Origin: Porodaedalea pini
Lineage: Eukaryota > Basidiomycota > Agaricomycetes > Hymenochaetales > Hymenochaetaceae
Assembly: GCA_002794775.1 (NCBI GenBank)
Contig: NBAY01000069.1
Location: 124,001-188,000 of the forward strand
DNA length: 64,000 nucleotides
Direction: 5' to 3'
The position numbers and the translations under genes were made by a program. Below the pieces are notes generated by a model. That model was given only the letters and a program-made list of their open reading frames with translations. It was not told the DNA's origin and ran no database searches. This document shows, in pieces, positions 1 to 10,626 of the stretch; positions within the stretch are counted from its first letter, which is position 1; every line of letters starts with the position of its first letter.

Positions 1-51
1 CAAGGGCATTCAAGCATGTTTTCAAGCCCATTTGAGTGCTCGACAAGCATC

Positions 52-537
52 TGTTAGGTGGAAGTCTGGGTGGAACTCAGACTAGGCAACCTCAACATGC
101 GGCACCTGACGGTGACGCGGACGTTATCTGGGACGGGCTGTATCTCAAACGCGAAGTTCGGGCAGCAGGTTTACTCAGACTGGATGACGTGGAGGTAAGA
201 GGATAAATACAAGTCTAACTAATACAGGGGGGACGGGTCTCACCTGGACGACGTGGAGGTAAGAGGAAAAGCAGAACAGGGGGCTTCTGTGATTCCACCT
301 TCCTCTATATAGCGTCATCTGTGGGATTGTATTATCTAAGTGTTGTATAGTTTATGTAACTAGGAATGGAACGAATGAAGGTTGGGTCGTACTAAGTGAT
401 TGTGGGAATGATCGTGTATGACATAAGAATGGGAAATGATTATGAAAGAAGGTTAAATATAATGGAAAGGAGTGGTTAAAAGAAAGAAAATAGTAAAAGG
501 GAAAATAAAGGAAAAGGTAAAAGTTCGAGTCCTAACA
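52..537 (-). repeat. 3' LTR of the chromovirus (left copy)
   Basis: This is a 486-bp direct repeat of 5924-6409. It begins TGTTAGG and ends CCTAACA on the plus strand. As the element reads on the minus strand, this copy is its 3' LTR. It contains the same TATATAG box and the same 11-mer AAAAGCAGAAC (267-277, plus strand) as the other LTR. Confidence 0.95.
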
Positions 538-550
538 TTACCCCCCTCTC
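538..550 (-). other. Polypurine tract of the chromovirus
   Basis: Read on the minus strand, GAGAGGGGGG followed by TAA lies directly against the 3' LTR. This is the expected position and composition of the plus-strand primer used by LTR retrotransposons. Confidence 0.8.
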
Positions 551-618
551 AAGGTTGGGCGTCCCGACCAACCAAAATTGAGGTCGTCTGGTTCGGTGTC
601 AACAAAATGTGGGCGAAG

Positions 619-3600
619 TCATTGGCGAGGAATGTCGAGTTTTCGAGGGGCGCCGGGATGTTTTCGATAGAATTCAGTGATCGCCTCCTTTGCGTTCTCA
701 CCAAAGTCCATCTTGGGTTGCCAAATCGGTTTGTTGTAGCCAACCCACTTGACAAGGTACTGTAGCTTTCCTCGGTGCAGACGCAAGTCTAGAATTTCCT
801 CGATCTCGTACTCCTCCTCGTTGTTGACGATGTCAGGTGGCGGCGGTGCTGGTTGTTTCTGGCTCTCAAAGGATGGTTCGATGGCAGGCTTTAGCAGGGC
901 CTCATTGAAGACCGGGTGGACCTTCTTCCATTGCTTGGGGAGCCTGAGTTTGTACATGCTAGCTCCCACCTTGTTGATGATCTCGAAGGGACCATACCAT
1001 TTGTCAGCAAGTTTCTTCGTCGGCAAATCTGTGCTGATGTTTCGCCCGTCGAGGAAAACCTTGTCTCCAGCCTTGTACTCCACCGAAGTCCCTGCTGTCC
1101 GGTCGTGGTAGCGCTTCATGTCATCTGCCGCCTTGACCAAGTTTTCCTTTGCAACGCGATGAGTCTCCTTGATGTGTTTTGCGAATTCTTCCGCTGACAT
1201 GTTGGCAGACGAGGTTTGTGTTGTGTCAAAGCTCAAGGGGTGACATCCTGTGTTTGCATAGAAGGGGGACATCTTCATTGCCGAGTGTTCACGGTTGTTG
1301 TATGTGAACTCCGCGAGGGGGAGCCAGTCCTTCCAGTCCGATTGACGATGGTTAACAAAGAGTCAAAGGTACTGTTTGAGCTCCTGGTTAACGTGTTCCA
1401 TTTGACCATCTGTCTGTGGGTGATACGCCGTCGATGGGTTGCCTTCGATGTGTAGGAGTTTGTACAGTTCCTTCATCATCGATGCATCGAACTGCGTTCC
1501 TCAGTCATGGATGATCTTTTTTGGCAAGCTGTGGAGGCGGAAGACGTGGTCGCGGTACAGCTGAGCCATGCCTTCTGCTGACAACTTTGTCATTGTCGGG
1601 ATAGTGTGCATCTGTTTCGAGAACCTATCAATGAAGACGCAGATTGCGTTGTGCCCCTTGGAGTCCGGGAGCTCTCCGATGAGGTTGACCGTGACGATTT
1701 CCCAGGGGCCTTCAGGGACTGCGTTTGGGTGGAGTGGCCTTGACCTCGACGCCCTCAGAGCCTTTGTTTGCTGACAGCGATCACACCCTCGGACATACGC
1801 TCGGATGTCGGAGAACATCAACATCCACCAGAAGTCTCGACAGACAAGCTCCACTGTTTTCGACGCTCCTGGGTGTCCAGCCAGTACCGAGTCATGACAT
1901 TCCCGCAATACGGCCTCCTTCATCGTCGACGGCACGTACACCTTGCCTCTCATCCACCACAACCCGGCGACTTCCATCATACCTGTCGGCCTCTCTGACC
2001 CATCTTGCACCCTCTGCGTGTCACCCACTCGTTCCAACACCTCATCTCGCAACATCCTCACCACTCCACAATTCAGCCACTTCTCCTTGATGAACACAAC
2101 ACTGTCGTTATCATCCTTCCCCTCATCGTAGCCGGTCTTACGTGACAGTAAGTCCGCCTTGCCCATCGTCTTCCCCGACTTGTGCTCAAGGTGGAAGTCA
2201 AATTCCTCGAGCTCTGTCTGCCAGCGAGCTTGTCGGTAGCTCAGCTTTTGCGCCGACCTGAAGTAGGTGAGGTTGGCGTGATCAGACCAGATCTCAATAG
2301 GGTGACGGGCACCGAGAAGGTACTGTCTCCACTCTTTGAGCGCCAAAACGATTGTGAGCATCTCCTTGTCATAGATCTCGTAGTTTCGTTCCGCTGGCAG
2401 GAGCGCTTCAGACCTGTAGGCGACTACCCTCCACTTGCCTTCCTGCTTCTGCAACAACACACCTCCAAGCGCAAAGTTTGATGAGTCCACCTCGACGTGG
2501 AAAGGGCCCTCATCGTTTGCAATGGCCAGGACTGGAGGTGAGCAGAGACGTCATCTCAACTCCTCAAACACTTCTTGCTGTTTGGTCTCCCACACCCAAT
2601 CCTTCTTGCCTGTCAGCGACGTTAGTGGATGGACCACCTTGCTGTAGTCCTTGATGAACCATCACAGCCAGTTTCCCATGCCGAGAAATTGTTGTAGCTG
2701 CTTGAGGTTTCGCGGGACTGGCCAGTCTGCAATTGCTTCCATCTTCACCAGGTCAGCCCTGATCTCGCCATTGCCAACAATGTGGCTGAGGTATTTCACA
2801 ACCTTGGCATCGAATTTGCATTTCTCTGGTTTCAGGTATAGACCGTTCTCTCGCAGGATCTGAAGGACGCGCCTCAAGGTTTCGATATGTTCCTCTAGAG
2901 TTTGTGAGAGGATCAGTATGTCGTCAAGGTAGATGATGATCAGGTTATCATAGATCAGTCCCTTGAAGATGTGGTTGACAAAAGCTTGAAACGTTGCCGG
3001 CGCATTACAAAGACCGAAGAACATGACTGTCGGTTTGAAGAGACCCATGTTCGTGTGGAACGCTGCCTTCCATTCATCACCTTCTCAGATCTGGACGTTG
3101 TAGTATTCCCAGTGAAGGTCAAGCTTGGTGATGAACTTCGCCTTCTTGACCTTGTTGACCAGTTCGTTGATGAGGGGGAGAGGATACTTGTTCTTGATCA
3201 TTCCGTCATTGAGTTTACGGTAGTCCTGGATTGGGCATAGCGACTTGTCGGCTTTCTTAATGAAAAAGAAGGGTGACGCCATCGGTGATATCGACTTTCG
3301 TATGCGGCCTGACTTCAAGTTTTCTTTGAAGAAGTCCTTTAGCGATTACTGTTCTGTTGGTGTCAGCAGATAGATCTTGCAGTCGCTAGGCTTAAAGTCG
3401 GGTTTCAAGTCGATGATGTGATCCCAGGGGCGATGTTCGGGTAGCTTTTCAAAGCCCTTCTCGCTGAAGACGTCAGCAAAGTCGTTGAGGTATGCGGGCC
3501 AGGACACCTTGTCCATTCGCACCTCTCTCACCCTCCTCATCTCCTCCACACCCTCCTTCTTGATCATGCACTCCTCTGGACAACGGGTGAATTCAATCAA

Positions 3601-4125
3601 ACCCGCTTTCCAGTCAACCTCCGGGTTATGACGTCGAAGCCAGTCGTAGCCAAGGAAGATGTTTGACGATGCCAGGGATGTTACCGCAAGGACAATCCTT
3701 TCCTTGTGGTGTCCAATTATCAGCTCGACATCAACATATCTCTCAATCAAACCGGCCTCATTGTGCGTGCCATCTGCATTGAGTACCGCGAGGGGTCTGA
3801 TGTAACGCTTGGTCTCCAACCCATACCGTTCGACGAACCTCACGTTGATGCATGATCCTGTACACCCCAAATCCACGAGGGCATGCGCATCCACCTCTTT
3901 CACTTTACTCTCCATGTTGTATCTGACATTCAAGAGGAGGTCCAGCTGGCATCAGCCAGTTCCCCTCACAAACAGCTGTTTGTACTCATTCTCTTCATTC
4001 ACATCGGTGGGGACTTCGTAATCGGAAAAACCATCGACGTCGTTTGCATCTACGTACTGTACAGACAGTTGGTTATATTTTATTGAGTCCAATTCCGAAA
4101 CCCCTTGTTCTTCCCGGTCAGTCAT
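619..4125 (-). pseudogene. Chromovirus pol: protease-RT-RNase H-integrase-chromodomain, interrupted by stops
   Basis: One reading frame runs from an ATG at 4125 to 619 with domains in order. Protease: the catalytic motif reads VDLGCTG at 3870-3850, where D-S-G is expected. RT: an NDGMIKNKYPLPLI block, then YLDD near 2931-2920. RNase H spans about 2490-2130. Integrase has an H-H-C-C finger ending GCDRC, then a core. The C-terminal chromodomain contains YLVKWVGY near 770-720. The frame stays constant, broken only by nonsense codons: TGA at 3954, 3087, 2664, 2553, 1503 and 1365, and TAA at 3348. The first catalytic Asp of integrase is Asn (VTVNLIGELP). The pol frame is -1 relative to gag, and its ATG follows the gag stop by 9 nt. 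The product would be inactive. Confidence 0.93.
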
Positions 4126-4133
4126 CCCGATGG

Positions 4134-5387
4134 CTATGCCTGACCACTTGCAAAATCCTGCGAGTCGACGACCTCTTTGTCATCGCCGTCTTCCTCCACA
4201 TAGTCCTCCACAGTCGACCTCCGAGTGTCTATGACTTCCTCAAAGGCCGATTCCTTCATCGCACCCAGCTCATCGGCAAGAAGACAATGCTCGCCTGGCA
4301 CCATCATCTGCAGCATGTGCTGCACGATTGTCTTCCCTTGCGGGCATGTGTCCTTGAAGTGGCCGAGTTTACCACAGATCCAGCACGCCCTCCTCCATTG
4401 TGCCTCGTTCATCGAGACGTCCATCGGCTGGCCGGCACCTCTGAAAGTAACGCCAGTCACGTCACATTTGTCGACGTGGGGGGCCGGGATCTGTCGACGA
4501 GCCAGGGGTGCCTGTTGTTGTTGGCATGGTGGAAGTGGGAATGCACGACCTCATTGTATCGTGCGGATCTGTTGTTCGCCACAATCGATCTCAATGGCCT
4601 TTTTCTTCCAGTCGTCGTACGTGGTCAGGACTGGTGTCGACCTCAATACCCCTCAGACCACCTCGATGTTCATCGCACACTTTAGGCGGTCGCAGATGAT
4701 GCTGTCGTCCATCAGTCCTGCTCTCGTGATGACAACGTTGAGCTTCTGGAAAAACTTGTTGGCGGTGAGGTCCTTCTGAACCTTGGTTTGGAATTCCGCT
4801 AGCGCTTTTTCCTTCCGGTTCGGGTCATCAAACGAGGCATCTAGGCATTCCTGGAACCTTGTCCAACTGTCGGTGAAGGTTACGATTCCCACTGTTGTTG
4901 ACTCCTCCACTTAGTTTTGCGCCCACATCGCTGCGTTGCCACCTTTTAGGTAGGAGAGAGCGACGTAGATCTTGCTTTCAGATGTCGGGTACCGGTTTGG
5001 GTTCACCAAGACAAAGAGGAGGACCTCGCATTTGAAGTCTAGATAGTCGTCGCCGCCAGTGAATTCACGTGGCCGGGCGACGTCAATGCTGGGGGTTGGG
5101 GGGTTAGCTGCTGCGACTGGTGCCAGGGCATTGTTCGCCTGATGGGCAAAGGCGTTTGTGACGATGGCTGCGATCTGCTCCATCTGCTGCTGACTGAAAC
5201 CTCCTGCTGACATTGTGGGTTCAGGTGTGGGCGTCGAAGGTTCCGGAGGGGTTGGCGGTGAAAGATCTCTACAAGTCTCACAGTAGGGTCCTGGAGTCGG
5301 TGGTAAGTTGACAGTAGACATTGATGGTGCAGGTGATGACAGGATGGCTGGGGGCCACCTAGCTCTCCTTCCTTCTTCGTTCGTCAA
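4134..5387 (-). pseudogene. Chromovirus gag with CCHC zinc knuckle, interrupted by stops
   Basis: A single minus frame spans this interval. The N-terminal part is Pro-rich (PPTPEPSTPTPEPT-like). The middle is a capsid-like helical region, with FTDSWTRFQECLDASFDDP near 4870. The C-terminal part has a zinc knuckle, CWICGKLGHFKDTC, near 4380-4330 (C-X2-C-X4-H-X4-C). Stops interrupt it at about 4911 (TAA), in the 4653 region (TGA) and near 4558 (TGA). Gag would package element RNA into cytoplasmic virus-like particles. The gag stop (4136-4134) and pol ATG (4125) are in different frames. Confidence 0.88.
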
Positions 5388-5911
5388 ATACCAGCTATGC
5401 CGGATCTCACTCCACCAGATGTCATATGTAACGCTGCTGTTGTTGGTCGCAACGTAACTTGGTCGGTCTGGATCCCAACAGGCTGATGCAGGGAGGGCCC
5501 GTTGCTGTTCATTGGTGAGATCTATCTTGACGTCGGTGGAGGGACAGGGATCGGTTGTGCGTTCGATCCGGGGTTACACCAACGTTGAACGGGTTCGTCG
5601 GCAAAGTTGATAATGAGATGGAAAGACGCAGCAGTGATAACAATTGACAATGACATCGACGACTGTACACGTAACATCACCCACATCCAAGTTAAGTGGC
5701 TCCTCCACCAAAGGGAGATGCGGAGAGCCAGGGTCAGGAAAAGTCGGTTGTGAAGTTTATGTAATACACGAACGTCTGAAAACGTCCGGGCAGGGTTGAG
5801 GGTTGTCGCTTAGGGGGTTTACATGTCAAGTCCGTTGAGGGGAGTGCTCCTCTAGACTGAGTGAAGGCGAGTCGACAGTGATGACATATGCTGGGGATGA
5901 GCCTGGGTGGG
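5388..5911. other. Chromovirus 5' leader
   Basis: This is the untranslated stretch between the primer-binding site and gag. I see no coding potential and no recognisable motif beyond the primer-binding site at its right end. Confidence 0.6.
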
Positions 5912-5922
5912 GTTCTGCTTTT
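5912..5922 (-). promoter_or_regulatory. Primer-binding site, self-priming type
   Basis: One base inside the 5' LTR, the minus strand reads AAAAGCAGAAC. It does not begin with the TGG expected for tRNA priming. It is a perfect 11-nt reverse complement of GTTCTGCTTTT inside the LTR (6149-6139, minus strand), which lies about 34 nt downstream of a TATATAG box. This is the arrangement known from the Tf1 family, where the first 11 nt of the mRNA anneal to the binding site and prime reverse transcription. Confidence 0.75.
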
Positions 5923-5923
5923 A

Positions 5924-6409
5924 TGTTAGGTGGAAGTCTGGGTGGAACTCAGACTAGGCAACCTCAACATGCGGCACCTGACGGTGACGCGGACGTTATC
6001 TGGGACGGGCTGTATCTCGAACGCGAAGTTCGGGCAGTGGGTTTACTCAGACTGGACGACGTGGAGGTAAGAGGATAAATACAAGTCTAACTAATACAGG
6101 GGGGACGGGTCTCACCTGGACGATGTGGAGGTAAGAGGAAAAGCAGAACAGGGGGCTTCTGCGATTCCACCTTCCTCTATATAGCGTCATCTGTGGGATT
6201 GTATTATCTAAGTGCTGTATAGTTTACATAACTAGGAATGGAACGAATGAAGGTTGGGTCGTACTAAGTGATTGTGGGAATGATCGTGTATGACATAAGA
6301 ATGGGAAATGATTATGAAAGAAGGTTAAATATAATGGAAAGGAGCGGTTAAAAGAAAGGAAATGGTAAAAGGGAAAATAAAGGAAAAGGTAAAAGTTCGA
6401 GTCCTAACA
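5924..6409 (-). repeat. 5' LTR of the chromovirus (right copy)
   Basis: This direct repeat of 52-537 has identical length. On the minus strand it holds a TATATAG box (6183-6177) and the inferred transcript start near 6149. The region between 6409 and 6149 would be U3. Confidence 0.95.
6177..6183 (-). promoter_or_regulatory. TATA box of the chromovirus promoter
   Basis: TATATAG on the minus strand lies 34 nt upstream of the GTTCTGCTTTT sequence predicted to begin the RNA. The spacing suits a TATA-driven start. The same motif is in the left LTR. Confidence 0.65.
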
Positions 6410-8624
6410 GCGTCATCTGAAGATGCAGACCACTCAAGGAAGATTGAATAGCCCCACACCTACCTCAACTTCAGATTTCAATCGTTCAAGTCATGGAGGC
6501 TGCATTGGAAGTTCGATTCTAACAGGTTCGAACACTTTGGCAAAGCCTCTGGACCAGTGGAGCCACCGTTTCGAACGTTCAATCACTCCATTTCTATTTG
6601 GTTGTCCCTCCTCGACTATCGAGCCACCACAGTCTCCCTTGGGAAGAACATAGATTCGCCCTTGAGTCAGCCATCCAGTCTACAAAAGAGTCTGCATCAC
6701 GATAGCAGAGTTTTGCGAGTCCAACCTTTTTTCCTTTTCCCTAGTGGATGTTCATACCCCTGATGCGCTGGACGCCTTACTATTTAACTTTCAATCCTCC
6801 TTCTCTGGCTTCGCTACATCCTTTCTTCAAAAACGAAAGCCATGTACCTACTTTGGCCCAAATTCCTGGTGGTCCGAGGCTTGCTCTCAGCTTTGTTGGG
6901 CTCACTGTTGCAACCCGACCCCCAATTCGCGCAAAACTCTCAACACTGAAATCTCCCACACCAAAAATGCCTTTTTTGGCTCACGCCTTCAACACTCTGA
7001 TACCTGGAGTGCATGGCAAAACCAATTCCTGGGTGTTGCACATTGTTGATCTCCTATTGGAGTGCTTTGTATGCCCAATGGGTCCTTCACCCTTACAGAA
7101 GATGATAAAGCATCCCTCTTTCAACAAACATTCTTTCCTCCGTTGACATCTACACCGGAGTTGATTCAGCTCCCCAAACTCCACGAGTTTAGACCTCTTA
7201 CCATGGCTGACGTACATGAAGCATTCCATGGAATAGATTGGGAAACAAGCCCTGGCAACAGTCATATCTCATATAAACATCTCGAACTCCTCATCGCCCA
7301 TCAGGGGCAATTTTTTGTTGACCTTTTTTCTCTTTGCCTCACTATGGGGCATTTTCCCCTCTCTTTCAAGACCTCCCTCATTACCTTCATACCCAAACCT
7401 AAGCGATCTGACTTTTCTGTGCCCAGAGCATTTCGTCCCATTATGCTGGTGGACACCATCGGCAAACTTTTTGAACACATTTTATTTTATTTTCTTCAAC
7501 CTTTTTTCAAAACTAATAACCTTCTTCCTGACGCACAATATGGCTGCAGGAAATAAAGGTCTTCGCTCACAGCTTGCTATGAGCTTTTGTCCCACATCCT
7601 CAACATTCCTTTCATTTACCCCAGTGATGCAGGCGCTGTTAATGCTTTTGATAGGCACTGCTACTTCATCACATCGATCCTCACTGTCGACATTCAAGGC
7701 TTCTTCAATAATATTTCACACAACCGCCTTTTACACAAGCTCATTGACTCTAATGTCCATCCAAACATGATTCGCGTCCTTTCGGGCTGGCTTAGAGATA
7801 GGCCGGTTTCTCTTCATTTCAATAATTTCTTTTACCCTCCCTTTATTAAGCCCAATTGTGGCATCCCACAAGGGTCCCCTTTATCCCCCCTTATTTCTGT
7901 CTTTGCAGCTTCGGACATTATCACAGCATACAACAATCGTTTTGGCCTGCATCAACCTATTTTAGCATACATGGACGACCACCTTCTTTTCACCCGTTCA
8001 CTCAGTACCAAGTCCAACTTGGTTCGCATTCGTAATCAATTTCAATTCCTCTCTTTTCAATTTCAATCCATCGGTTTATCTATTGATCCCGATGCCATTG
8101 AACTCCTTCATATCCTCCCTCATCCAAGAGGTGCTTCAATTACTTTTCGATCTTTTCTCCAAGATTCCCCTTCTCATTCCAGCGCGGCCTTAATTCTTCC
8201 AAATAACTGCATTATCCCTCCCTCCCGTCATCTCACCTGGCTTGGTATTATTTTTTCATACGATCTTTCCCCCAAACTTCACTTTGAAGCCTGCGCCAAT
8301 AAAGCTATTTCGACTCTATACCAACGCTCCTTCTTATTTCATTGTTCACATGGCGCATACTTCCAGTATGCCCATCTTTTATATTTTGGCCTCATTCATT
8401 CTGTCGCCATCTATGGCACTCTACTTTTTCTGGACTCGCCTTTCATCTCTTCCATCCTCCAACGGTCACAGAACATCTTTTTACATTCAGTGCTAAATAG
8501 TAGCATCCATCCCTCCATTGTGGAATCCTTTTTATCTGTTCCCCCGCTCAATCTTTTCATTCATTCCCTTTCCCAATGTTTCCTATTGTCATATTTCGCT
8601 CATTCTTCTAAAGAACCAGCACAT
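6410..8624 (+). mobile_element. LINE (Tad-like non-LTR retrotransposon), pre-RT and reverse transcriptase part
   Basis: One plus-strand frame holds a linker with WWSEACSQL (about 6870), typical of the segment before LINE RT. It is followed by an RT with DIQGFFNNISHNRL (near 7690), GIPQGSPLSPL (near 7860) and a YMDD active site (near 7967). The frame is broken by in-frame stops at 7047-7049 (TGA) and 7554-7556 (TAA). The 5' end is missing or abuts the gypsy LTR. The ORF runs into the inverted-repeat element at about 8624 and continues at 15109, which dates that element as a later insertion. Target-primed reverse transcription would have been its activity; this copy is dead. Confidence 0.88.
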
Positions 8625-8639
8625 ACATCAGGAAAATGG

Positions 8640-8960
8640 CAAACACTATACACTGTTATATGCTACTATATAGCATTTATAGTAGTCCATAGTTGTTTAG
8701 TAGTTAATGGTAACCCCCCCTCTATATAGGACCATATAGTACCATAGTGCCAAATAGTCCATAGCTGTATAGTACCATAGTGCTGAATAGGCCATAGTTG
8801 TATAGTACCATAGTGCTGAATAGGCCATAGTTGTATATTACATAGCACAGAATAGGCCATAGAGGGATAGTATTATAGTACTGAATAGCACATAGATTCA
8901 AATAGGCCATAATTTCTTAGAGACATATAGCTGCCTATATTGACATAAAGGAGTCTATAG
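8640..8960. repeat. Left subterminal tandem repeat, AT-rich
   Basis: About three and a half copies of a unit of roughly 34 bp contain CCATAGTTGTATAGTACC and CATAGTGCTGAATAGG, degenerating outward. CATAG, TATAG and CTATA motifs recur. Such subterminal arrays are typical transposase-binding regions of cut-and-paste elements. The short ORFs here are repeat artefacts. Confidence 0.75.
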
Positions 8961-9164
8961 CCAGGTGACTAGGCAGTGTCATACTTCCTAGGGTATCTCA
9001 TGACCTCACACTTTTGTTCAGATAGCAGGCAGATTGCAAAAATCATATATTATAATATGCAAAATACATTGGATCTACTATCCTACTGGTGTAGCCATAC
9101 ACTTCCTCATCAGACTTGCTCCATGATGATGCATGTTAGATACCCACATGTGTCTGCTATGTTC

Positions 9165-10240
9165 CTTGATGTCTGACTTCACCTGCTTCCTCTTTGCACC
9201 ATGGAAGGACTGTGACACATTTGCTGTGAAGTGTCAGCACGACGTCATCTCATTTGGTCATGATGCGCAGGTGAGACATGTACAGTGCTTTTGTGCACTT
9301 GAACATCTCTGGTTGGATAGTCTCGAGAAGTGCAGGTATGGCAATCTCCAGTTCTACAAGTGCTAGTAGCACTTGAACGCCTCAATCACATCACACAGAA
9401 AGTGTTTGCTTCTTCTGGATATCGACCGGACCGAGTTTGAGGCAAAGTAGCACATTCTGGACAAAAAGCCATTTGTAAGATTACAGGCAAACCAGGGAGC
9501 AAGAAATAATATGTTTACACCTTCTGTTCCCAGTCATTAAACTTGTAGCCAGGAGTGTAGCCGTCGAGTACATCCGCCTTCGTGTGGATACCAGCTCTCC
9601 TGAGCATCTTCATGAGCTCCTCACAGCAGTCGTATAACACCTGCTTATTAGTGTGCACAGTGATACCGCAGGGGTCAATGATTGCTTGGACACTCGCAAT
9701 GTGTGATGGGAGAACAAGACCCTGGTTGTCGCCGTGAATCATGACCATGACTCCGATGGTGCATGTGCTTAGGCCCCACAAGTTCTGCCACACAAAATTT
9801 GCCACCATTTGGACCCATACATTGTGGATCGTCCGGGTCTTCAACCATAATTTTAAACATCTCTGGCCGCAAAAAGTTTTGGCCAAGGCAATGTGATGGA
9901 TGCCACAACCAGTTGTCGGAATGAAGCCTTCCATGGTCATTGTGTACAGACCACTGGCAAACTTCTCCTTCTCGGACTTGATGCCGGGGATGGCGGGTAT
10001 GGTGAGCAGCTCCTTGTACATGCGCTGATTTAAGCCAAGAATTTCCCATACTTCAGTGTCGGCCTCTTTCTTCATGAGATACACAGTGTGGCCTTCCTGC
10101 CATAGGAATTAGCATGTACAGAGGAACAGCTGGGGGCTCTTGAACTCTCAGCACACAACACTGTTCACTGGTTGAGCTTGAGGGGGTAGATCACGATAGC
10201 TCTTGATCTATTTGGTGTAGTAGAGATACATGGCCGTTTT
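9165..10240 (-). pseudogene. Prolyl-tRNA synthetase pseudogene copy 1, catalytic and anticodon-binding part
   Basis: The minus strand encodes eukaryotic-type ProRS blocks in order: TEVWEILGLNQRMYKELL, IPGIKSEKEKFASGLYT, MEGFIPTTGCGIHHIA, IHGDNQGLVLPSH, GYTPGYKFNDWEQK and the C-terminal KCVTVLPWCKEEA. Parts are joined by intron-like gaps, so the source was genomic DNA rather than a processed mRNA. Frameshifts and stops break it. A 1.38-kb insert interrupts it at about 10240; its N-terminal remainder resumes at 11618-11950. The functional enzyme would charge tRNA-Pro in the cytoplasm; this copy cannot. Confidence 0.88.
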
Positions 10241-10513
10241 TAAGTGGACATGCAATATGTATGTGGACTCCTTGTGTTTTGTCCAGGCAAGCTCCTGCCT
10301 CGCATTTAGGCTCAAGCTGACGTATGGGTCAGGCATGCCTCCACCAATCTTAGTACCTTTCAGGCCATGCACGGAGTGAATCGTGACCTGCAGCACACCA
10401 ATAGCGGTGTCAATTGGTGCGCCCAAGAGGAGCTGCTCAAGATTGAGGGTGAAGACTGGCACAAGGAGGGTCAGTGTGTGGTGACAGTGAGGAGTCCAAG
10501 ATGAGCTCACCAT
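10240..10513 (-). pseudogene. Captured C2 domain fragment, tricalbin-like
   Basis: The minus strand reads IGVLQVTIHSVHGLKGTKIG then MPDPYVSLSLN. This is a C2 calcium/lipid-binding domain with the GxLxVxIxxAxxLK and DPYV hallmarks, closest by eye to fungal tricalbins (ER-plasma membrane tethers). Only one domain is present, without the SMP or membrane segments. It lies directly downstream of the FunK1 fragment, on the same strand, inside the ProRS copy 1 interruption. Confidence 0.72.
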
Positions 10514-10626
10514 TCAGGTCATACATCATTGGTCCAAGGATAGAGTGAACCATGTCTCGGATGAAGGCAGACAGACCAGGAATCTAAACTACCGTGTCAA
10601 TGGAATTGTCGAATTCAATCAATAGA

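Larger units (their letters stand above)
52..6409 (-). mobile_element. Ty3/gypsy chromovirus LTR retrotransposon, full length but decayed
   Basis: The element is bounded by two 486-bp LTRs with TGTTAGG...CCTAACA ends and carries gag, protease, reverse transcriptase, RNase H, integrase and a chromodomain in order on the minus strand. Integrase lies after RNase H, and with the chromodomain this defines a chromovirus. Flanking 5-mers GCATC (47-51) and GCGTC (6410-6414) look like a target-site duplication with one mismatch. The coding frames contain no obvious internal length change but several premature stops, mostly TGA where Arg is expected. The two LTRs differ at about a dozen sites, all transitions by eye. 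I infer a non-autonomous, methylation-decayed copy. Confidence 0.95.

Noticed and set aside
523..532. GTTCGAGTCC in both LTR ends resembles a Pol III B box or tRNA T arm.
   Set aside because: No A box at proper distance and no cloverleaf can be drawn; it sits in an LTR with a TATA box on the other strand.
549..1455. Many plus-strand ORFs across the gypsy element.
   Set aside because: They are antisense shadows of pol; domain motifs lie on the minus strand only.
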